Part shown: positions 17,081 through 25,735 of the stretch, in pieces | How the letters are laid out: the number at the start of each line of letters is the position of its first letter | How positions within the stretch are numbered: position 1 is the stretch's first letter | Assembly (NCBI RefSeq): GCF_040513375.1 | Contig: NZ_JBEVTG010000002.1 | Coordinates: forward strand, 310,001 to 374,000 | Source of the DNA: Flagellimonas_B algarum | GTDB taxonomy: Bacteria > Bacteroidota > Bacteroidia > Flavobacteriales > Flavobacteriaceae | DNA: 64,000 bases | Reading direction: 5' to 3' | Translations under genes and position numbers: made by a program | The notes under the pieces: generated by a model | The model's input: only the letters and a program-made list of their open reading frames with translations | What the model was told of the DNA's origin: nothing | Database searches by the model: none

Positions 17081-18184
17081 ATGTTGAAGAAATACCCGAT
17101 TATCAAATGGAGTTTGATCAGTTTAGCCACCCTGATCCTGTTATTGATCGGATTTGGCTGGTGGTTTATGAGCCTGATCCCTGAAAAAGAAGAACGTGCC
17201 CAGATCAAAGCGGCCGTCGTAAGTGACCTTGCCTATGTGAACGAAAACGTACCCGAACACAGGGGCAAGGTCTTGGCCGTGGTCACCAGTGCCACCGAAA
17301 TGGGGAGTAGCGGTAAAAGCACCGGCTATGAACTCACCGAGCTCTCGCGGGCCTATTACGTGTTTCAAGCCAATGGCTTTGAGGTGGAGGTTGCCAGTCC
17401 GAAAGGTGGCGAACCCCGTGTCGTTATCGATGACGAGGATATGGGCGCCTATGACTTCGCATTTTTAAAGGACAGTCTGGCCCAATACAAGGTGAAACAC
17501 ACCTTGCCCATCGCCGAGGTTGATCCGGCCGATTACGAGGCTGTGTTTTTCGTGGGCGGAAAGGGGGCCATGTTCGATTTCCCAAACAACCACGCCATCC
17601 AAAACCTGGTACGCGAGTTGTACCAGACCGATAGGGTGGTAGGGGCCGTGTGCCATGGGCCCGCAGCCTTCGTCAATGTAACCCTCGACAACGGCCAGCA
17701 CCTGTTGCAAGACAAAACGGTCAGTGGTTTTACCAATGATGAGGAACTATTCCTGATTCCGGAGGCGGAGACCATTTTTCCTTTCTTGCTACAAAGTGAA
17801 TTGGAAGCCCAAGGAGCCCGCTTTAGTGCTGGCACCACCTATTTGGAACACATCAGTCACGAAAAGAACCTGGTCACCGGACAGAACCCCTGGTCGACTT
17901 GGAAAATGGCCGAGACCATGATCCAAGAAATGGGCTATACCCCCAAATATCGAAAGCTGACCGCTGAAGAAAATGCGGTAACCGTCTTACAGACTTATGA
18001 TGCGAAAGGGTCGCGAAGTGCCAAGAACCTGATTTCGAACTTTTACAACCAACGCGAGCTCGAAGTGCAACGCGTGCTCATCGCCAAGCACAGCATCATT
18101 GCCGCCATGCGGGGGGATATCGGTCGCTTTTTCGGCCTCGTACGGTTGACGGCATACACCAAAAAAGTGGCGCAACGCAAGTGA
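17081..18184 (+). CDS. Membrane-anchored DJ-1/PfpI family protein
   Basis: A 367-residue protein with one N-terminal membrane helix (about 10-31) followed by a DJ-1/PfpI class I glutamine-amidotransferase-like domain (about 62-290). The nucleophile elbow GAVCHGP holds Cys191 and His192, and Glu84 in TGYEL stands at the place of the third residue. This pattern matches Hsp31/chaperone- or glyoxalase-III-like members. A C-terminal helical tail of about 80 residues (AKGSRSAKNLI onward) is unusual. Upstream lie the paired inverted repeats at 16991-17024, and the AraC regulator gene follows 83 bp later. Confidence 0.78.
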   Translation: MLKKYPIIKWSLISLATLILLLIGFGWWFMSLIPEKEERAQIKAAVVSDLAYVNENVPEHRGKVLAVVTSATEMGSSGKSTGYELTELSRAYYVFQANGFEVEVASPKGGEPRVVIDDEDMGAYDFAFLKDSLAQYKVKHTLPIAEVDPADYEAVFFVGGKGAMFDFPNNHAIQNLVRELYQTDRVVGAVCHGPAAFVNVTLDNGQHLLQDKTVSGFTNDEELFLIPEAETIFPFLLQSELEAQGARFSAGTTYLEHISHEKNLVTGQNPWSTWKMAETMIQEMGYTPKYRKLTAEENAVTVLQTYDAKGSRSAKNLISNFYNQRELEVQRVLIAKHSIIAAMRGDIGRFFGLVRLTAYTKKVAQRK

Positions 18185-18267
18185 GCATTTGAAAGAACGA
18201 ACGGAAAAATGGGGCAGGGGCAAGGGGCACCTTTGAAATTCGTTTACTTTCGTAAAAAGTCCATCAA

Positions 18268-19320
18268 GTGAAGGTATCCGATATCGTATTGATTCTATTG
18301 AGCAGTGCCGGGCTTTTGCACGGGCTGCTCTTTGCCTTGTACCTCATGGTCATTAAAAAGAAAAAAAGCCGGTCCAATTATCTGTTGGGCTGGCTTTTGA
18401 TCTTTATGGCCTTCCGTATTGGCAAGTCCGTACTCCTGAATTTCGGGCAAGACCTCGAACCCGTTTTTATCTTCATCGGCTTGGCATTGCTGTTATTGAT
18501 CGGACCATTATTGCGCTGGTATGTGATCAGCATGACCCGGCCCGGTTTCGCCTTGACCCGCTCCGATGGGCTGCAATTGGCACCTTTCGCCCTGATTTTT
18601 GGGGCCAGTTTGTTCGTATCACGCGAGTGGTATGAACAAAGCGAATGGGTGATCCCTGTTTTTGCCAGTGGACTGCTCTTTATCTACCTCCATTTGGCAG
18701 TTTATATCGGCTTGGCCTGGGGACGATTCCGAAAGGTCAACCGGGAATATCCGGAATCCAAGCGTAGCAAATCGCAACAGGCCGTCTTACACTGGTTGCG
18801 TTGGCTGCTATGGGGGTTCGTATTACTCTGGGTGACCTATGTCTTGAACATTTTAGACAATGCCGTGCCTTATGTGGTCGGTCCGCTATTGTATTCCGTG
18901 GTGGTGTATTTCTTAAGTTTCAAGGCTTTTCAAGGGCGCATCATCGATTTGGACGGGTCGGTATTCGAAGTCAGTGACCAGCAACCCTTATTCGAAGCGT
19001 TGGAACGCTTGGTAATCACGGAGGAACGCTATTTGGAGCCCGACCTCAGCCTGTCGAAACTGAGCCAATTGTTGGGCACCAGTCCACAACAGCTCTCCAA
19101 ATTGGTCAACGAACAGGCCCAACGCAACTTCAACGATTACATCAACTACCACCGCATCCAAGCGGCCAAGAATTTGTTGACTTCGACCGAAAACGACAAG
19201 TATACCATTTCATCCATTGCCTTTGAGGTGGGCTTTAACAGCCTATCGTCGTTTAATAGCGCCTTTAAAAAATTCGAAGGGCAGACCCCATCAGCCTTTC
19301 GGGGGAGAGGGAAGGACTGA
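18268..19320 (+). CDS. AraC-family regulator with N-terminal membrane sensor
   Basis: Starts with GTG at 18268. The first 230 residues hold about seven hydrophobic helices; the last 100 form an AraC/XylS DNA-binding domain (SLSKLSQLLGTSPQQLSKLV as first HTH, ISSIAFEVGFNSLSSFNSAF as second). This membrane-AraC architecture is frequent in Bacteroidota, with the DNA-binding part at the membrane face. TACTTTCG at about 18245 resembles a -7 box but has no matching -33 element. A plausible target is the adjacent DJ-1 gene; no direct evidence. Confidence 0.85.
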   Translation: MKVSDIVLILLSSAGLLHGLLFALYLMVIKKKKSRSNYLLGWLLIFMAFRIGKSVLLNFGQDLEPVFIFIGLALLLLIGPLLRWYVISMTRPGFALTRSDGLQLAPFALIFGASLFVSREWYEQSEWVIPVFASGLLFIYLHLAVYIGLAWGRFRKVNREYPESKRSKSQQAVLHWLRWLLWGFVLLWVTYVLNILDNAVPYVVGPLLYSVVVYFLSFKAFQGRIIDLDGSVFEVSDQQPLFEALERLVITEERYLEPDLSLSKLSQLLGTSPQQLSKLVNEQAQRNFNDYINYHRIQAAKNLLTSTENDKYTISSIAFEVGFNSLSSFNSAFKKFEGQTPSAFRGRGKD

Positions 19321-19389
19321 CTATCGTCCCCGTCCTTTACCCTATACCCATTGCCCTTATCCCAACAAATTTGACCCTAATCCTGAGTC

Positions 19390-20160
19390 TTATTGCATCC
19401 AACGCTTAAAGGCTCCCGCTTTGACTTTCCCGACCAGAACATCGGTTGGGGGTTTCGGAGCTAGATGCAATCGGAGTTTGCGATGCGCAAGGGCTTCTAT
19501 GGAACCTAGGGCCGATTTGGCTACGATCCATTGTCGGTTGGCCCTGAAAAACAATTGGGGATCCAGATCATGCTCCAGGCGTTCCAGGGTATACGACATG
19601 CGGTAGGTATCTCCCGAATGGGTGCGGCAATAGACCATTTTGTTGTCCAGGTAGCAATAGGCGATTTCTACTACCTGCAAGGGTAGCAGCTGGTTTCGAA
19701 AATGGACCAGAAAGGAACTTTTGAACACGGTGCCGGATTCCCGTTTGATCTCCGCAATGGCCTGCAACAGTCGTTCGTTGCTTTGCGCCAGCGCACGGTC
19801 TGAGGCGTATAGGGTACGGTATTTGGCGAGTGCCCGTTCCAACTCCCCGCGATTGATGGGCTTCAACAAGTAGTCAATGCTGTTGTATTGAAAGGCTTTT
19901 AAGGCATAGGCATCATAGGCCGTGGTAAAGATGATGGGGAACTGCAGCGATACCCGTTCCAAGATCTCAAAGGATTGGCCATCGGCGATCTTGATATCGA
20001 AAAACCCGATATCCGGAGGTGGATTTTGCTCCAACCAGCGTACCGCATCACGGATGGTCTCCAAGACGACCAGAATATCGATTTGCGGGTCGATTTCGGT
20101 CAGCAGATCGCTCAGGTTGCGTGCTACACTGTCTTCGTCTTCGATCAGGATCACCTTCAT
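19390..20160 (-). CDS. LytTR-family response regulator (pair 3)
   Basis: The start at 20160 gives a receiver beginning KVILIEDED; longer in-frame extensions run into the kinase gene and are rejected. The receiver has phospho-acceptor Asp55 in FFDIKI (more divergent than in the other two pairs), TTAYDAYALKAF and KPI; a LytTR domain follows from about 150. The start codon overlaps the kinase stop (20157-20160). It is the last gene of an operon with the ankyrin/PD40 protein and the kinase. Confidence 0.88.
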   Translation of the reverse strand: MKVILIEDEDSVARNLSDLLTEIDPQIDILVVLETIRDAVRWLEQNPPPDIGFFDIKIADGQSFEILERVSLQFPIIFTTAYDAYALKAFQYNSIDYLLKPINRGELERALAKYRTLYASDRALAQSNERLLQAIAEIKRESGTVFKSSFLVHFRNQLLPLQVVEIAYCYLDNKMVYCRTHSGDTYRMSYTLERLEHDLDPQLFFRANRQWIVAKSALGSIEALAHRKLRLHLAPKPPTDVLVGKVKAGAFKRWMQ

Positions 20161-21206
20161 AGCAGTACCGGGATTTTGACCGCAAATTGGGTAGCCGTTT
20201 TCTCGATCCGGATGCCCTGGGACGCGATCAATTGGTAGCGATTCTCCAAATTGACCAATCCCACACCCAAACTTTGGACCCCAGACTGTTCTTGAAGGTT
20301 GTTCCGTACCCAAATACCGTCCCTTTCATCGGTAATGGTGATATGCAATGGCCGTTCTTTGGTAATCACATTGTGTCGGATCGCGTTTTCAACCAATAGC
20401 TGCAACGACATGGGGGGGATGCTACCTTCCAATAAGCGTTTGGATACTTGGATCGCTACCGTCAGCTTTTTCCCGAAGCGGCGCTGCAACACATCCGCAT
20501 AGGCGGTAATGAATTCCAATTCCTTGGCCAAGGGCACCACATCGGCAGTCGATGCCGTGATGGAGTAGCGGTAGGTTTTCGAGATGTCATCGATGAATTC
20601 CAAGCTGGAGGCCTTGGTTTCATTCCGAACCACCGTGCTCAGCGTACTCATCGTATTGAAAAAGAAATGGGGATTGATCTGATCCTTCAAGGCCGCAAGT
20701 TCAGCGGTCGCCTTTTCTTCCTTGAGCTGCTGCAGGTTGCGTTCCATCTTTTGGGCCTTTTCCATTCGCAATAACATATAGGGCGCTACAATCGCGATGC
20801 AAAGGACCAAGGAATGGTTGATGAGATAGTCTTTCAAATAGAACCAATTCAAGGTCAGGTTCGGATGCGTTTTGACCCCGTACTTGAAGATGAGCATGTC
20901 CATCCCGATAAAAAGGACCAGCAAGACGACATTGCCCAAAATAGTCAACGCCAGCCTGTGCTTGGTAAACAAGCGGTCTTTCCATGAATAATTGAAAAAA
21001 GCGAAGACCACCAGGATCAGCAATTCACTCGCCACCCCGACAAAGCCGATCCGTACCGTAAAGTAATACTGCTCCACACTCTCCGGGGTCGGGTCGCTTT
21101 GGGTGTGCAGCTTGTGGAAATGGTTGAACAAGCCCACATTGGCCAATAGGGTGACCACGATGGCGGCGCCGATGATATGCCAAATGTAACTGCGGTTGCG
21201 CTTCAC
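20157..21206 (-). CDS. LytS-type sensor histidine kinase (pair 3)
   Basis: A 349-residue kinase with four membrane helices (about 8-28, 52-72, 84-106, 128-146), a short coiled coil, and the His_kinase domain with His180 in KDQINPHFFFNTM. The ATP-binding part shows LLVENAIRHN and GVGLVNLENRYQL. The gene lies 33 bp downstream of the ankyrin/PD40 gene on the same strand, suggesting that the exported protein feeds signal to this kinase (inference from operon position). Confidence 0.88.
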   Translation of the reverse strand: MKRNRSYIWHIIGAAIVVTLLANVGLFNHFHKLHTQSDPTPESVEQYYFTVRIGFVGVASELLILVVFAFFNYSWKDRLFTKHRLALTILGNVVLLVLFIGMDMLIFKYGVKTHPNLTLNWFYLKDYLINHSLVLCIAIVAPYMLLRMEKAQKMERNLQQLKEEKATAELAALKDQINPHFFFNTMSTLSTVVRNETKASSLEFIDDISKTYRYSITASTADVVPLAKELEFITAYADVLQRRFGKKLTVAIQVSKRLLEGSIPPMSLQLLVENAIRHNVITKERPLHITITDERDGIWVRNNLQEQSGVQSLGVGLVNLENRYQLIASQGIRIEKTATQFAVKIPVLL

Positions 21207-21239
21207 GATTCCAAGGTACGCTAATTCAGGTATTCGTTG

Positions 21240-22703
21240 CTAATCCTTGAGCGAGGCGATCCCCTTTGTCGATACCCAATAGATGCTGCCTTCCCGGTTG
21301 AAGAAGAGAAAGCGGCCATCCGGTGACAGTCGGGGAGCGAATTCAATGGTGTTCGTATTGATCAAAGGGCCCATGTTCTTTGCTTCGGTCCATTCACCCT
21401 GGGCATCCCGAAAACTGATGTAAAGGTCCACGGAACCATAGCCGTTGGCCCGATTCGAACTAAAGATCAAAAAGCTTTGGTCTGGGGCGATAGTGGGATC
21501 ATAATCCCGCGACTCCGAATTCACGGCCGGCCCCAGGTCTTGGGGCGCCTGATACACCCCGTTTTTGGATTCGGCATAGACGATGTTGCTGGTCCGGTTG
21601 GGTCCGGTAGAGAAGTACAGCGTACCGTCATTGGATAGGGTAGGGAACCAATCGTGGTGTTCCCCACTATTCACACGCTCGCCCATATACTGCGGGGCGC
21701 TCCAGCCCTCATCCTTGCGTTGCAGCAGCCACATATCGCAGTTCGTTCGGGTCGAATCGGAAGGCATCACCGGTCGATCGGTGCAATAATAGAGCGTATT
21801 GCCGTCGGCGGAGAGAAACGGATCGATCTCCCGATAGTCCCCATCGATCTCCATGGGCTTCGGGCTGCTCCATGTGCCGTTTGCATCTTGTTCGGTCACG
21901 AAGACCGTCCCCCCGTGGTAGCGCCATGACTCCACCGTATAATAAAGTTCTTTCCCGTCAGGGGAAAAGGTGGGACTGTGCACAAAATTCTCGGTGGCGA
22001 TGAACCCTTTGGAGAATAGGAGGGGAATGCTGTCCGGTTGTTGTTCGCCCAAATAGTGCCCCTGCTTGTGGTAAGTGGGCACTTTTGCTTTATCGGCGCC
22101 CTGCTTTAACAGGTATTCCGCGATCTCCATATTGTCTTCCCGTAGGGCGAGGGCCAAAGGCGTATTGCCGTATTCGTTTCGGGCATCGATGTCCGTAGTT
22201 TCGCCGATCAGTTGCTTGACCACTTCCAGGCTGTTGTTGAGTACCGCCTTGTGCAACAAAGGCTTGCCGAGATTGATATCGGCCCCAGCTTGTATCAAGA
22301 GGGTCACCAGCTCCTTTTGATCCGCTTGTACCGCATTGAACAAGGGCGTTAGCGAATCGGTATTCATGGTGTTGACGTCGACCTTGCGTTCCAACAAAGC
22401 TTGGGTCATGGGCAGGTTGCGGCGTAGTACGGCATACATCAAGGGGGAATCGCCGTATTTGTTCTTGGCTTGCAGGTCGATGCCCCGTTCGATCAATTCG
22501 TGGAACACCGCTTCTTGACTGCAATAGGCTGCGAAATGCAAGAGGTTAGACTCGTTCTTACTGCGTACGTTGATGTCGGTCGTTTGTAGGAGGGAATCCA
22601 ACTGCGCCCGATCTCCGTCGCAGGCGTGTCGGAAAATCGTTTTCGACTGGGCATTCAGTACTAGGGTGCTGCCAAGGGCAATCAGCAAAATGAAGAATCG
22701 CAT
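21240..22703 (-). CDS. Exported ankyrin-repeat/PD40 beta-propeller protein
   Basis: The start at 22703 is chosen for the signal peptide (about 1-19). Residues 25-215 form about six ankyrin repeats (for example SNLLHFAAYCSQEAV, TPLFNAVQADQKELVTLL, TPLALALREDNMEIAEYLL). Residues 250-487 form a PD40/TolB-type propeller (FSPDGKELYYTVES, APDQSFLIFSSNRA, LSPDGRFLFFN). Both are protein-binding folds, so this looks like a periplasmic or surface recognition protein. Ankyrin plus propeller in one exported chain is uncommon. It precedes LytS/LytTR pair 3 in an operon. Confidence 0.8.
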   Translation of the reverse strand: MRFFILLIALGSTLVLNAQSKTIFRHACDGDRAQLDSLLQTTDINVRSKNESNLLHFAAYCSQEAVFHELIERGIDLQAKNKYGDSPLMYAVLRRNLPMTQALLERKVDVNTMNTDSLTPLFNAVQADQKELVTLLIQAGADINLGKPLLHKAVLNNSLEVVKQLIGETTDIDARNEYGNTPLALALREDNMEIAEYLLKQGADKAKVPTYHKQGHYLGEQQPDSIPLLFSKGFIATENFVHSPTFSPDGKELYYTVESWRYHGGTVFVTEQDANGTWSSPKPMEIDGDYREIDPFLSADGNTLYYCTDRPVMPSDSTRTNCDMWLLQRKDEGWSAPQYMGERVNSGEHHDWFPTLSNDGTLYFSTGPNRTSNIVYAESKNGVYQAPQDLGPAVNSESRDYDPTIAPDQSFLIFSSNRANGYGSVDLYISFRDAQGEWTEAKNMGPLINTNTIEFAPRLSPDGRFLFFNREGSIYWVSTKGIASLKD

Positions 22704-22717
22704 AGGATAAGGTTTAA

Positions 22718-22824
22718 GGTCGCGATCGGCGACCGGGTTACTAAGGTGAAAGTAGGGGGTAGGGCGGTCCCTTTTTTGGAAAATCCATCCGAAGCGGACA
22801 AGATTTCGGCCGAAATGGACCAAG
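22718..22824. promoter_or_regulatory. Divergent regulatory region: dyads and weak 21-bp direct repeat
   Basis: Inside the divergent gap there is GGTCGC (22718-22723)/GCGACC (22729-22734), a 12-bp palindrome TTTCGGCCGAAA near 22804-22815, and GGACAAG at 22796 with GGACCAAG at 22817, again a 21-bp period. The direct repeat has little more than a shared GGAC-x-A core, so it is only a weak LytTR site candidate. Confidence 0.3.
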
Positions 22825-22933
22825 TCGCGATACTTCAACAATCAAAAACGATGGTTCAAAGAAATGTCGCTTGAAAAGCGTAACAAAAGGGGCTACTTGC
22901 CTTCCAATAACAAATCATAAATCAATCAACGTC

Positions 22934-24535
22934 ATGAAAAAACGAATTGTAACCGCCTTACTCCTTTGCTTTTTAAGTCTAAGCGCAGGAATTGCCCAAC
23001 AAAGCCCGACTGCCGCACAATGGCAGTCGGATCTGGATTACCTGCAGCGGCGGGTCCATACCGATTTCCCTTTTTTATTCAAAAAGATTGCCCCATCCGA
23101 TTGGGATGCCCAAGTGGCCGAGCTTCGGGCGGCCATCCCTAACTTGGAAGCCCATGAGATCAAAGTCGGTCTTACCCGAATGGTATCCGCCTTTGGCTAC
23201 GGGCATACCCAAATCCCGTTCAGTACGCTGGCCCGAGAGGCCGTACTCCCCGTCAACCTCTATCACTTTAAGGACGGCATCTATGTCGAAGGCGTCCATA
23301 GAAATCATGCCGAAGCGCTCGGTGCCAAGGTGGTGGCCGTCAATGGGGTACCGGTGGCCGAGGCCCTGACCAAGATCCGCCCCGTGGTACCGGCAGAGAA
23401 CGATCAGTATTTCAAGGGTTATGGATTGCGCTTTTTGACCGTACCCAGCGTATTGCACGCCCAGGGTATTACCCCCGGCTTACAAGAGGAAATCCCCTTG
23501 ACTTTGGAAAAAGACGGTAAGACCTTTACGCATCGTTTTACGGCCATTCCCTTAGCGGGGATGTCACGCGACTACCTCTTCGCCATCCCGAATACCGACT
23601 GGTTGAGTGCACGGGAAGCAGGGGAGACCCCTGCCTATTTGAAGCATTTGAACGAGAAGTTCTTCTATTTCGAATTGCTGGAAGGCACCAAGACCCTTTA
23701 TGTACGCCAGAGTTCCGTCTTTGACCATCCGGAAGAGCCTTTGCGCGATTTCTATGCCCGATTGTTCGAATTCATCGATACTAACGCAGTTGAAAAATTA
23801 ATCTACGACGTCCGCTTGAACGGTGGGGGCAACAACTACAACAACATCCACTTCATCAAGGGCATCATGGCCCGGCCGGAGTTGAACCAGAAGGGCAAGT
23901 TCTACTACATCATCGGTCGTAATACCTTTTCGGCCTGTCAGAACCTGACCAACGATGTGGAAACCTATACCGAGGCCATCATGGTGGGGGAGCCCAGTTC
24001 GGAGAACAAGAATTTTTACGGCGACACCCAAACGGTGGAGATGCCGAACTCCGGCATCAAGGCCTACCTGTCTTTCGCCTGGTGGCAAGACAAGCCGCAA
24101 TGGGAGAATGCCGATGCCACCACGCCCAATTTCTATGCAGAACCGACTTTTGCCGAGTACCGCAGCAACCAAGACCCTGTCTTGGCCTTGATCGAAAATA
24201 TGGATGCCGAGAACACCATCATCGATCCTATGGCCTATTTCCAACAATTGTTCGTCGAAGGGAAGTTGGAACAATTGAAGACCGAGGCCCAACAGATCAT
24301 CGGGGACCCGAAATACCAGCACATCGATTTCGAAAAAGAGTTCGGTCAGGTGGGTCAAATGTTGTTGGACCAGCAGCAGTACCAACCCGCGGCCTTTGTC
24401 TTCGGCACCTTTGTGGAGAACTTCCCCAACAACGCCGGATTCTGGGAAGGACTCGGCACCGCCTTACAGGGTATGGGCCAAAACGAAGAGGCCAAAGGTG
24501 CCTTTGCCCAGGCCAAAGCCTTAAAAGGGCAATAA
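22934..24535 (+). CDS. Exported S41-like peptidase with C-terminal TPR
   Basis: The start at 22934 gives a signal peptide (about 1-21). The 533-residue protein resembles the C-terminal-processing-peptidase family: a helical N-terminal domain, a PDZ-like strand region (VVAVNGVPVAEAL) and the S41 core with LIYDVRLNGGGNN and GRNTFSACQN, where the Ser in FSACQN stands at the nucleophile place. The conserved downstream Lys is not obvious, so activity is uncertain. The last 60 residues look like a TPR pair (GFWEGLGTALQGMGQNEEAK). Function: periplasmic proteolysis or peptide binding. It is followed by an intrinsic terminator at 24562-24590. Confidence 0.7.
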   Translation: MKKRIVTALLLCFLSLSAGIAQQSPTAAQWQSDLDYLQRRVHTDFPFLFKKIAPSDWDAQVAELRAAIPNLEAHEIKVGLTRMVSAFGYGHTQIPFSTLAREAVLPVNLYHFKDGIYVEGVHRNHAEALGAKVVAVNGVPVAEALTKIRPVVPAENDQYFKGYGLRFLTVPSVLHAQGITPGLQEEIPLTLEKDGKTFTHRFTAIPLAGMSRDYLFAIPNTDWLSAREAGETPAYLKHLNEKFFYFELLEGTKTLYVRQSSVFDHPEEPLRDFYARLFEFIDTNAVEKLIYDVRLNGGGNNYNNIHFIKGIMARPELNQKGKFYYIIGRNTFSACQNLTNDVETYTEAIMVGEPSSENKNFYGDTQTVEMPNSGIKAYLSFAWWQDKPQWENADATTPNFYAEPTFAEYRSNQDPVLALIENMDAENTIIDPMAYFQQLFVEGKLEQLKTEAQQIIGDPKYQHIDFEKEFGQVGQMLLDQQQYQPAAFVFGTFVENFPNNAGFWEGLGTALQGMGQNEEAKGAFAQAKALKGQ

Positions 24536-24561
24536 GCATACCTCAAAAAACGAATCGGACA

Positions 24562-24590
24562 GGGAATGGCGAAAGCGGTTCCCTTTTTTT
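24562..24590 (+). terminator. Intrinsic terminator after the S41-like gene
   Basis: Stem GGGAATGGC (24562-24570) and GCGGTTCCC (24575-24583), one mismatch, closed by a GAAA tetraloop and followed by seven T residues (24584-24590). Confidence 0.85.
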
Positions 24591-24785
24591 GGTGGTAGGG
24601 TTTGGGTAGAAAGGCTAAAGGGAGCAAGCGCTATGCAATTCTAAGAATGAATCGTTTTTCGCCCACTAAACTTTCGCCTTATTCCTTTTACCCTTTACCT
24701 TTCCACCATTGGCTCTATTTGCAGCTAACAATTAATTACTACCTTCCATTCTAAAGAATAATTTCCCTACCAAAAAATTCCATTA

Positions 24786-25199
24786 ATGAAGGATAATGGC
24801 GAAGTTGGTTTGACTAAAGAGTCCGGTTGGCAGATGGGGGTGCGAAAGACCATCTATGCGGATTTTGACTCCGTTTGGGAATTCCTGTTTTCCGATAAAG
24901 GCCTGCAGCTATGGTTGGGACCTGTAAAAGCCGTCGACCTGGAGGTAGGGGCATCCTATAACTTAGCGAGTGGGGTAATGTTCAAAATCACCGTATTTAA
25001 GCCGCTTTCCCATATCCGTATGCAATGGAAAAAGGAGGAATGGGAAAATACGTCACGTTTGCAATTACGGATCATGCGGTCCGGCAAGAACACTGTGGTC
25101 TCTTTTGCACAAGAACTACTTGTAAACAAAGTGCAGCGTGAAGAAATGATCTGGCATTGGAAAAAGGTGACTGCAGCACTTTCGGTAACGATAGCATAG
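24786..25199 (+). CDS. SRPBCC (AHSA1-like) domain protein
   Basis: A 137-residue soluble protein with the Bet v1-like/AHSA1 pattern: an early strand RKTIYADFDSVWEFLFSDKGLQLWLGP, then GASYNL, a middle strand with SHIRMQWKKEEW, and a long C-terminal helix (REEMIWHWKKVTAAL). Such proteins have a hydrophobic pocket and are often stress-linked or ligand-binding. No operon partner. Function unknown beyond the fold. Confidence 0.75.
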   Translation: MKDNGEVGLTKESGWQMGVRKTIYADFDSVWEFLFSDKGLQLWLGPVKAVDLEVGASYNLASGVMFKITVFKPLSHIRMQWKKEEWENTSRLQLRIMRSGKNTVVSFAQELLVNKVQREEMIWHWKKVTAALSVTIA

Positions 25200-25281
25200 C
25201 TTACTGGAAAATTGGACTTTTGGTTTTCACGAACTCCTTGTTAGGTTACTTGAGCTTTGGGCGAACATCCTTCACCCAACC

Positions 25282-25340
25282 GGTTCCTGAGCGGAGCCGA
25301 AGGAACATTCCAAAGGTACAAGATGATAGGAGGAAAGCTT
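25282..25340. repeat. REP-like palindromic repeat, copy 1
   Basis: Core stem GTTCCT/AGGAAC enclosing GAGCGGAGCCGA. Similarity to copy 2 extends for about 55 bp downstream (CCAAAGGTA, AGGAGG). The core TGAGCGGAG-YCGAAGG is a very common interspersed palindrome in Bacteroidota genomes. Confidence 0.7.
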
Positions 25341-25440
25341 AAAGCGAATCAGAGGACCAACCACTTCAAAGCCTTCGCCCTTAAACCTTAAGCCTTTTAC
25401 CAACCCCTTTAGCCCTTTTCCCTTTTCCCTTTAACCATCC

Positions 25441-25500
25441 GGTTCCTGAGCGGAGTCGAAGGAACATGCCATAGGTAGAAAGTGTTAGGGAGGAGGACTT
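25441..25500. repeat. REP-like palindromic repeat, copy 2
   Basis: Same orientation as copy 1, 159 bp further on. The core differs by one base (GAGTCGA instead of GAGCCGA), and the flank reads CCATAGGTA, then a GGAGG-containing tail. No REP-associated transposase gene lies in this window. Confidence 0.7.
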
Positions 25501-25735
25501 GGCCTCAAATGTAAATAGGGTATAGGAAGAACGGGATTGACCGGTCCTTCGGGCCGTCCTATTTCCATTTTTCCAGTTCACTTACGTTCAATGACCTTTC
25601 AACCGCTGCCATGACCCACTGACCCCTTGAAACACGACTCAAGGAATACTCGATTTTGCGGGGAAAATATCCCCATTAGCAGGTATGTTTTTGATTTATA
25701 GATACTTATAGCTTTATCTCCAAATCAATTCAACT

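Larger units (their letters stand above)
25200..25735. other. Gene-free 536-bp region with REP-like repeats and pyrimidine-rich words
   Basis: No coding sequence is seen. It contains two copies of a REP-like element (25282 and 25441). Between them is a stretch of degenerate CCTTT-type words (about 25364-25437), similar to words at 24681-24712 and 19331-19370. The right end (about 25680-25735, AT-rich) should hold the promoter of the protease-nuclease gene. Confidence 0.5.
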
